Shown piece by piece: positions 6,600-11,321 of a stretch of DNA of 11,321 bases (its first letter is position 1; each line of letters opens with the position of its first letter). Origin of the DNA: Deltaproteobacteria bacterium (GTDB lineage: Bacteria > Myxococcota_A > UBA796); contig PALY01000031.1 of the NCBI GenBank assembly GCA_002707085.1, positions 1-11,321 on the forward strand, in the 5' to 3' direction. Both the position numbers and the translations under genes were made by a program. Under the pieces are notes generated by a model that was given only the letters and a program-made list of their open reading frames with translations, did not search any database and was not told the DNA's origin.

Positions 6600-7820
6600 A
6601 TGAAACTGTCTTCAGGTACAGCCCCGAAGTACCATCGACCTGTGAGTCCTCTACGTCCCATCCATGCTGTCGTATTGTTTTTGTCCGCTTTGGCGGTGCG
6701 AATCATGTGGGTTCCGAATTGGGACAGATTGGTTTTTGATGGACATGAATCGTTGTATAGGGATGCATTCCTAGGAGAAAGCGTACGGGCATCTACCCAG
6801 GCTTACCCTTTGTTGACGTTCTTGTATGGCTGTTTGGGATCCCTTTCTCAGGACCCACGAATCTTGATTTTATTTTCTGCATTGGTTGGCTCGTTTGCTG
6901 TACTCGGGACTGCGGTGTGGATTGGGCGATGGGTTGAACCAAAAGCAGGGCTTTGGGCTGGCGTTCTTGTTTGCCTGTTGCCTGAACACGCCGCATGGAG
7001 CACCAGTGCCTACAATGTTGTATTGCCACATGCATTGATTGTTTGGGCCTTTGCTTTGGGGGGGCGTCACGCGATGTTGCTCGCATCCATTGCTGCAACC
7101 TTGCGCATCGAGACGGCCCTCCTGACTCCGTGGTTGGGTTGGAAAGGTTTGGTTGGTGGGTTGATTGGGGCCGGTGGCTCACTTTCGTTTGGAATGGAAC
7201 TTCCGCCCGGCTTGGGGGATTCGCTTGCCTTTGACTTTAATTGGCCGATGCTGAGCTACCTTGGCCCGCCGGTGCTGATTCTTTCGTTGTTTGGTTTGGG
7301 AAGGGGCAAACGCTGGTGGTTATTTGCAATCGCGCTTTGGGTGCATGGCGTTGGTTCCGCATTTGATGATTACGGCGCCCGTCACGCCTTGCTTGGAGGT
7401 GTGGCTCTCTGTGGCCTCGCAGCTTCAGCGAGATCGATGTGGGTACCGATAATTGTGACTGCGGGATTGGGCTGGAATACCGTTGAATTAGCGAATGACT
7501 GGTATGCGCCTGATCGTGGCACTGTTGCCGCAAAGGCGGTTGATTTACCTCCACCTCCGAAGCCGTGTGTCGAAGTCAGTGAAGAGCCCATTTTGGTGGG
7601 CCAGAAAATACCCTCTCACATTCATTTTTTTCGTGGCACCATAGATGCAGAATGTGTCATTTGGGGTGAAGAATTTTGGCACAGTCAGTGGTCCAGCCGT
7701 GGCCTTGCGGATCGTGCAGAGAGGATGCGTCTGTTGTACAAAATGGAGCCGATAGCTTCGTATAAGCCTGCCGGAGGTGGTCCTGTACGGCTGTACCATC
7801 GCCTGGAGCGTAGATGGTGA
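6600..7820 (+). CDS. Polytopic membrane protein, GT-C (PMT_2-like) glycosyltransferase
   Basis: The protein is 406 residues from ATG 6600 (408 from GTG 6594). I prefer 6600 because AGG at 6592-6594 lies 5 nt before it. Residue numbers below count from the GTG. A basic N terminus is followed by a membrane segment (24-40), then a loop with LVFDGHESLYRD (46-57); the D-G-H-E cluster sits where GT-C enzymes keep their catalytic acid. YPLLTFLY (71-78) occupies the place of the HPPL motif, ATLRIETALL (168-177) that of the K/R-containing inner motif, and GARHALLGG (261-269) that of RYLLP. About eight to nine hydrophobic segments are followed by a soluble C-terminal part from about 300. The protein is shorter than classical PMT/ArnT enzymes. 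It is the first gene of a plus-strand run and overlaps the next by 7 nt. Donor and acceptor are unknown. Confidence 0.8.
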   Translation: MKLSSGTAPKYHRPVSPLRPIHAVVLFLSALAVRIMWVPNWDRLVFDGHESLYRDAFLGESVRASTQAYPLLTFLYGCLGSLSQDPRILILFSALVGSFAVLGTAVWIGRWVEPKAGLWAGVLVCLLPEHAAWSTSAYNVVLPHALIVWAFALGGRHAMLLASIAATLRIETALLTPWLGWKGLVGGLIGAGGSLSFGMELPPGLGDSLAFDFNWPMLSYLGPPVLILSLFGLGRGKRWWLFAIALWVHGVGSAFDDYGARHALLGGVALCGLAASARSMWVPIIVTAGLGWNTVELANDWYAPDRGTVAAKAVDLPPPPKPCVEVSEEPILVGQKIPSHIHFFRGTIDAECVIWGEEFWHSQWSSRGLADRAERMRLLYKMEPIASYKPAGGGPVRLYHRLERRW

Positions 7821-9022
7821 ACGTGACGCATACCGAAGAGCTACGTAAAGCGATCAGTCTGATGATCGTTGCTTTGCTTGTGCGCACTGCGGGGGGATGG
7901 CTGCTTGGAGAGGGGGCCGTGTTTGGTCCCGATGGCACCGGTGCAGAGGCTGCGGTGTATTTGGGCGGACATCCCTACCCATTGCACATTGCCATGTTGA
8001 GAATGTTTGGTGGCGATGCACAGAATTTGAGCGTTCTGGCCGGGAGCTTCAACTGCGTATTGTTGTGGTTCTGGGGGCGGCGTGTTGGGCTGGGTGGCGC
8101 TGGCGGTTGGTTGGCCGCGGCTTTTCCACTGTCCGTTCTTCCGGGTACGCTTGCAGCGGGCGATGCTCCTGCATTGAGTGTGGTGTTGTTGGGTGCTGTT
8201 CTGGCGACCTATCCAGGTATTTTTCGTGTGTTGGGCGGTGCCCTGGCAGGGATATGTGTGATGGTGAAGCCAATCGCTTTGCCCGCATTGGTTTTGCTGA
8301 TTGCAAGACCCATGAGTTTGTTGGGTGCAGCGGGATCGCTCATGACATTCAATCAGTTCATTCGGCCAATTTGGGCGCCCATGCCCGATGGTGGAATTTT
8401 AGGTACATGGTGGGTGTCCTCTCAAGGGCAGCCACCAGACAACCTTCTGGTCTGGTTTGTGGATGGTGTTTCTCATCTGGTTCATGCGGAACTTTGGGCT
8501 CTTTTGTGGGTGCTTCCCTTTGCCATGCTCTGTTTTTTTCGTGTGTCGGATCATCGTATTCGTGTGGCCAGCATCGGCCCCTTGTTCGCAGCGACCGTGG
8601 TTGCGGCTTTGTTTGGAGACCGGCTGGAGCTTCGGTATTTGTCATCGGCTGTTGTGGTAGCGCTTCCATTTTTGGGCGCTGTTTTTACTCGATCACTGGT
8701 GCTTTGGGGAACTACGGTTGCATTGATATGGCCGACGGCTGCATTGATGACCCAAATTGCCCATATGCGTATGGCCATGGATCCGGACGCCTTGATTCCG
8801 GATGTTCCGATGGTAAGCCACCCATCGGTAGATGCACGGATCATATTTGACGCTTGTAGTACCGAAGGCGCTACCCGGTTGCGCCAAATGGCATTTCAGC
8901 TTGCAGAAACAGCTCCGCAAGGTGTGACCATCGTGACGGACGCACGTCCAGACGGCAGAGAAGGTGAGCTGTTTTGGCCATTGATGGTGTTGCGCCCGGA
9001 CCTTAAAGTTCAGGTGCGTTAG
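7814..9022 (+). CDS. Polytopic membrane protein, GT-C-like glycosyltransferase
   Basis: This 402-residue protein has about nine hydrophobic segments. Its GT-C-like landmarks are FGPDGTGAEAAVYL (37-50) after the first membrane segment, with D40 as a candidate catalytic acid; GGHPYPLHI (51-59), like the HPPL motif; VMVKPIALPALVLL (149-162), like the K-containing inner segment; and LELRYLSSAVVVALP (271-285), like RYLxxxxP. The last 80 or so residues are soluble. The order of motifs parallels that of the 6600 gene directly upstream, and sizes are similar, so the two may be old paralogues or partners in one complex; this is inference. ATG 7814 overlaps the upstream stop by 7 nt, with GGAG at 7805-7808. 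GTG 7817 is an alternative that would give a GTGA overlap like that at 3119. The ureohydrolase gene follows 9 bp after the stop. Confidence 0.78.
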   Translation: MVNVTHTEELRKAISLMIVALLVRTAGGWLLGEGAVFGPDGTGAEAAVYLGGHPYPLHIAMLRMFGGDAQNLSVLAGSFNCVLLWFWGRRVGLGGAGGWLAAAFPLSVLPGTLAAGDAPALSVVLLGAVLATYPGIFRVLGGALAGICVMVKPIALPALVLLIARPMSLLGAAGSLMTFNQFIRPIWAPMPDGGILGTWWVSSQGQPPDNLLVWFVDGVSHLVHAELWALLWVLPFAMLCFFRVSDHRIRVASIGPLFAATVVAALFGDRLELRYLSSAVVVALPFLGAVFTRSLVLWGTTVALIWPTAALMTQIAHMRMAMDPDALIPDVPMVSHPSVDARIIFDACSTEGATRLRQMAFQLAETAPQGVTIVTDARPDGREGELFWPLMVLRPDLKVQVR

Positions 9023-9031
9023 CCAGCTTGT

Positions 9032-10048
9032 ATGACTGATTTTGACCAAGATGGTCCTGGAATGGGTGAGGGTCTCTTCGGTATTCCAGATAGCCCTGAA
9101 GCTGCCGTGGCCGTGATTGCCGTTCCTTGGGAGGCGACAGCATCCTATGGTCGAGGAACGGCGAATGGGCCAAGAGCCATAGAGGCTGCGAGTCAGCAAG
9201 TCGATTTGTTCGACTTGGAATATGGTCCGATCTGGAAGCAAGGCATCAGCTGGTTTGAGGCCTCCGGTGATATTGAAGCTTGGAATCGGGAGGCCTCTGC
9301 ATTGGCGCTTCCCATCATTGAGGCTGGCGGGGTTGGTGAAGAACCTGAACGCATGAAGGACGCCGCAAAAGTCGACCTTCTTGCCCATAGGAGAGATGTT
9401 GCGGTGTGTGATGCCGCTATGGAGATCTTGGACCAGGGGCGAATACCCTCAGTCTTGGGGGGTGACCACTCCTCTCCACTGGGCTTGTTGAGGGCTGTCG
9501 GGAAGCGTCACCCGGGCATTGGTGTTCTTCATATCGACGCCCATGCTGATTTGCGTGGCGCATACTTGGGCTTTCAAAGCTCACATGCTTCGATCATGCG
9601 ATCTGCTCTTCAGACTCCAGGAATCGGGCCGATAGTGGGGGTCGGGTATCGTGACTTGGGAGAATCAGAGGTGGCCTTGATCGAACGAGAAAAAGAGAGA
9701 ATTCACGCTTTTACGGATGCCGATATTGCGTGGCAATTGGCTCAGGGGACATCTTGGGCTTCGGTTGTAGAACAGATCATCGCGCCGTTGCCCGAAATGG
9801 TGCACATCAGCTTTGATATCGATGGCCTCGATCCCAGTTTGTGTCCCAATACCGGAACACCGGTGCCTGGAGGCCTTGGCTTTCGGGATGTTTGTGTATT
9901 GCTTCGTGCCATTGCGGAACGACGACGTGTCATCAGTTTCGACCTTTGTGAGGTGGCTCCTGCAGCAGAGAATGAGTGGGATGCCAATGTTGGCGCCAGA
10001 ATTTTGTATAAACTTGCAGGTTGTACGCTTATGTCACGGGCGCGATAG
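9032..10048 (+). CDS. Ureohydrolase: agmatinase/arginase-family metal-dependent hydrolase
   Basis: This 338-residue protein has the full binuclear manganese site of the arginase/agmatinase/formiminoglutamase fold: GGDHS (143-147, H146), DAHAD (169-173; D169, H171, D173) and SFDIDGLDP (260-268; D262, D264). GTPVPGGL (275-282) is the loop after the last metal ligands, and DLCEVAP (304-310) holds E307, equivalent to the conserved glutamate of arginases. The enzyme should hydrolyse a guanidino compound to urea plus an amine, or a related amidino substrate, in the cytoplasm. It is longer than typical agmatinase (about 306), mainly through a segment at about 60-120. The N-terminal PWEATASYGRGTANGP (32-47) replaces the arginine-containing agmatinase motif, and the substrate loop SSHASIMR (183-190) differs too. 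It fits the uncharacterised 'agmatinase family protein' group, so I do not assign speB. ATG 9032 has a poor SD; ATG 9062 is the main alternative. Confidence 0.88.
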   Translation: MTDFDQDGPGMGEGLFGIPDSPEAAVAVIAVPWEATASYGRGTANGPRAIEAASQQVDLFDLEYGPIWKQGISWFEASGDIEAWNREASALALPIIEAGGVGEEPERMKDAAKVDLLAHRRDVAVCDAAMEILDQGRIPSVLGGDHSSPLGLLRAVGKRHPGIGVLHIDAHADLRGAYLGFQSSHASIMRSALQTPGIGPIVGVGYRDLGESEVALIEREKERIHAFTDADIAWQLAQGTSWASVVEQIIAPLPEMVHISFDIDGLDPSLCPNTGTPVPGGLGFRDVCVLLRAIAERRRVISFDLCEVAPAAENEWDANVGARILYKLAGCTLMSRAR

Positions 10049-10077
10049 ACCCACCCTTGGGTATAGTGGTACCGCTT

Positions 10078-10082
10078 GGAGG
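10078..10082 (+). promoter_or_regulatory. Ribosome-binding site that sets the MCE protein start at GTG 10087
   Basis: GGAGG sits 4 nt before GTG 10087, in frame with the MCE gene. The frame is also open back to TTG 10021, but that start would fall inside the ureohydrolase gene, lacks an SD and adds 22 residues that match nothing. The GTG start puts a normal short cytoplasmic N terminus before the membrane anchor. Confidence 0.75.
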
Positions 10083-10086
10083 ACTC

Positions 10087-11178
10087 GTGAATACAACTGA
10101 TCGCCAGAACCTGAAGGTCGGCGCATTCGTAATCGGACTGTCGGTTACGACTTTGTTGTCTGTATTCGTGTTGGGTGGCTCCTCCGATATGTTGGAGGAT
10201 CGCTATACGTTGCGGGGTCGTTGGGCGGATGTGGCTGGCCTGAAAGAGGGTGCTGTGGTTCGCTTGGCTGGCTGGGATGTCGGTGAAGTGAAGGCAATCT
10301 CATTTTCCGATGAGCTTGAACAAAAAGAACTCATGGTCGAAATGAGCATCATGGAGCGCTATCGCGCCCGAGTTCGCTCCGATTCGGAGGCGCGCATTGA
10401 TACCGTCGGTGTGCTGGGCGACAAGTACGTATCGATTTCCATGGGAACCCCTTCAGTGTCTGGGTTGCAGGATGGAGATGAGATCTCGACACGGGCGCCG
10501 CTTGATATCTTGGGGTACACCAAAAAGTTTGAAGATATCCTGTACAACACGACCAGTATTTCTCGGAAATTCGACTTGATGTTGGGTACGGATGATGAAG
10601 CGTCCAAGGCCAAAGTTGGTCAGAGCATGGAGCACTTGGAGAGTTTGCTCAAGGGTGCAAAAGATGGAGAGGGCTTGATGAATGCCCTTGTCTATGACGA
10701 GGAAATGCCAAAACGCGTGAAGTCGATTCTACGGAATTTGGATGCAGCGTCTGCGGGTTTTTCTCAAGTTATGGGCGAAGTCCAGCAGGGCGAGGGTTTG
10801 GCCAACGAGTTGATTTATGGTGATGATGGGGCCGCCTTGGCTGCCGAGTTGGGAGATTTGGCTGAGGCTTTGTCCCAGCTGACCAACGACATCAAGAATG
10901 AAGACTCGATGGTTCACGCCATGCTGTATGACCCTGAAAAGGCAAAGGTCATCGATGACCTTGCAGCCACAGTGGCCTCGCTTCGCCGTACCAGTGAGGC
11001 TTTAGAGAATGGTGGTGGTACTTTGGGACTGCTCGCACATGATCCGGCCTTGTATGAAGACCTGCGTGCTTTGGTGGGGGGCGCTCAACGCAACAAGCTG
11101 CTGCGCAGTGTGATCCGGCGTACCATTGAAGAAGGGGAGCGCACCAATGCAGATGGCTGGACTCCGGCAGAGGAGTAA
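10087..11178 (+). CDS. MCE/MlaD-domain protein with C-terminal tandem repeats
   Basis: From GTG 10087 this is a 363-residue protein with one N-terminal membrane anchor (about 10-30) and then an MCE domain (about 39-140): YTLRGRWADVAGLKEGAVVRL, AGWDVGEVKAI, SEARIDTVGVLGDKYVSIS and GDEISTRAP follow the MlaD/MCE order. MCE proteins form hexameric rings that carry lipids across the periplasm with a MlaE permease and MlaF ATPase; neither partner is visible here. After the domain come four spaced repeats: GEGLMNALVYDEE (194-206), GEGLANELIYGDD (235-247), EDSMVHAMLYDPE (272-284) and GGTLGLLAHDPAL (310-322). They are about 37-41 residues apart and linked by helical segments, as in deltaproteobacterial-type MCE proteins. 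The predicted topology is inner-membrane anchored with the bulk in the periplasm. The gene starts 38 bp after the ureohydrolase and ends 3 bp before the next start. Confidence 0.87.
   Translation: MNTTDRQNLKVGAFVIGLSVTTLLSVFVLGGSSDMLEDRYTLRGRWADVAGLKEGAVVRLAGWDVGEVKAISFSDELEQKELMVEMSIMERYRARVRSDSEARIDTVGVLGDKYVSISMGTPSVSGLQDGDEISTRAPLDILGYTKKFEDILYNTTSISRKFDLMLGTDDEASKAKVGQSMEHLESLLKGAKDGEGLMNALVYDEEMPKRVKSILRNLDAASAGFSQVMGEVQQGEGLANELIYGDDGAALAAELGDLAEALSQLTNDIKNEDSMVHAMLYDPEKAKVIDDLAATVASLRRTSEALENGGGTLGLLAHDPALYEDLRALVGGAQRNKLLRSVIRRTIEEGERTNADGWTPAEE
11171..11175 (+). promoter_or_regulatory. Ribosome-binding site for the truncated 11182 gene
   Basis: AGGAG within the end of the MCE gene lies 6 nt before GTG 11182. 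This strong match to the SD consensus is the main evidence that a gene begins there although only 140 bp of it are in the window. Confidence 0.6.
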
Positions 11179-11181
11179 CGA

Positions 11182-11321
11182 GTGGTAGGCATAGCCTCAC
11201 TTCTCGCTCCTCGGTTGAGGGGGCTGTACAATCGATGGAAGCGTGCAAGTAAAGGCGTACGTACAGCCACAAGCCTCTTTCTTGTGTTTGGTGTCGTGTT
11301 TTGGGTGGGTCTGTTTGCACT
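11182..11321 (+). CDS. Start of a membrane protein, possibly a transporter permease (cut by window edge)
   Basis: The frame opens at GTG 11182, 3 bp after the MCE stop, and stays open to the edge (46 codons). The product begins with a basic amphipathic stretch (APRLRGLYNRWKRASKGVR, residues 9-27) and then a membrane segment beginning ATSLFLVFGVVFWVGLFA (28-45). A basic head followed by a first transmembrane helix would suit a large polytopic membrane protein such as an ABC-2-type permease. That is a guess from the general pattern. Position directly behind an MCE gene also allows a role in lipid transport, though it does not look like the start of MlaE. A gene here is likely; its function is unknown. 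Confidence 0.6.
   Translation, partial: MVGIASLLAPRLRGLYNRWKRASKGVRTATSLFLVFGVVFWVGLFA

Noticed and set aside
10062..10067. TATAGT as a -10 box before the MCE gene
   Set aside because: It is close to consensus, but no -35-like hexamer lies about 17 bp upstream. An internal promoter cannot be supported.
10021..10086. N-terminal extension of the MCE protein to TTG 10021
   Set aside because: It overlaps the ureohydrolase end and lacks an SD, whereas GTG 10087 has GGAGG.

Overview
The window is about 11.3 kb of densely packed bacterial chromosome of moderate GC content. I find ten complete protein genes, one gene cut by the left edge and one cut by the right edge. There are no RNA genes, insertion sequences, CRISPR arrays or phage genes. 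An MCE/MlaD-type protein and a probable lipoprotein point to a Gram-negative cell with an outer membrane. The GTG starts, GT-rich coding strands (many TTG and GTG codons), small secreted proteins and an MCE protein with C-terminal repeats would suit a myxobacterial or other former deltaproteobacterial lineage. That placement is inference only.

Layout. (1) 3-287 (+): the C-terminal end of a beta-rich protein. (2) 767-297 and 2200-791 (-): a small secreted four-cysteine protein that follows an FAD-dependent amine-oxidase/UDP-galactopyranose-mutase-like flavoprotein in one operon. (3) 2247-3122 and 3119-4771 (+): an Asp-box (sialidase-like propeller) lipoprotein, overlapped by 4 nt by a polytopic ArnT/PMT-like GT-C glycosyltransferase. 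(4) 5089-4775 and 6585-5107 (-): a secreted repeat protein resembling the DUF6150 family, behind another polytopic GT-C-like membrane protein. (5) 6600-7820, 7814-9022, 9032-10048, 10087-11178 and 11182-edge (+): two more GT-C-like membrane proteins, an agmatinase/arginase-family metallohydrolase, an MCE-domain protein and the start of a membrane protein.

The layout has a theme. Two blocks each consist of a divergent pair of operons, with a small secreted protein at the tail of each minus-strand operon. Four different GT-C-fold membrane proteins and one sugar-ring-enzyme-like flavoprotein lie within 9 kb, which suggests lipid-linked sugar transfer and envelope glycan or protein glycosylation in the periplasm. 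The ureohydrolase and the MCE lipid-transport protein probably belong to neighbouring functions that share the transcript.

Intergenic space is minimal. The longest gap is the 46-bp divergent region at 2201-2246. The second divergent pair has starts only 14 bp apart (8 bp with the alternative start), and the convergent pairs are 9 and 3 bp apart. No convincing intrinsic terminator was seen. No stretch above 300 bases lacks a gene.
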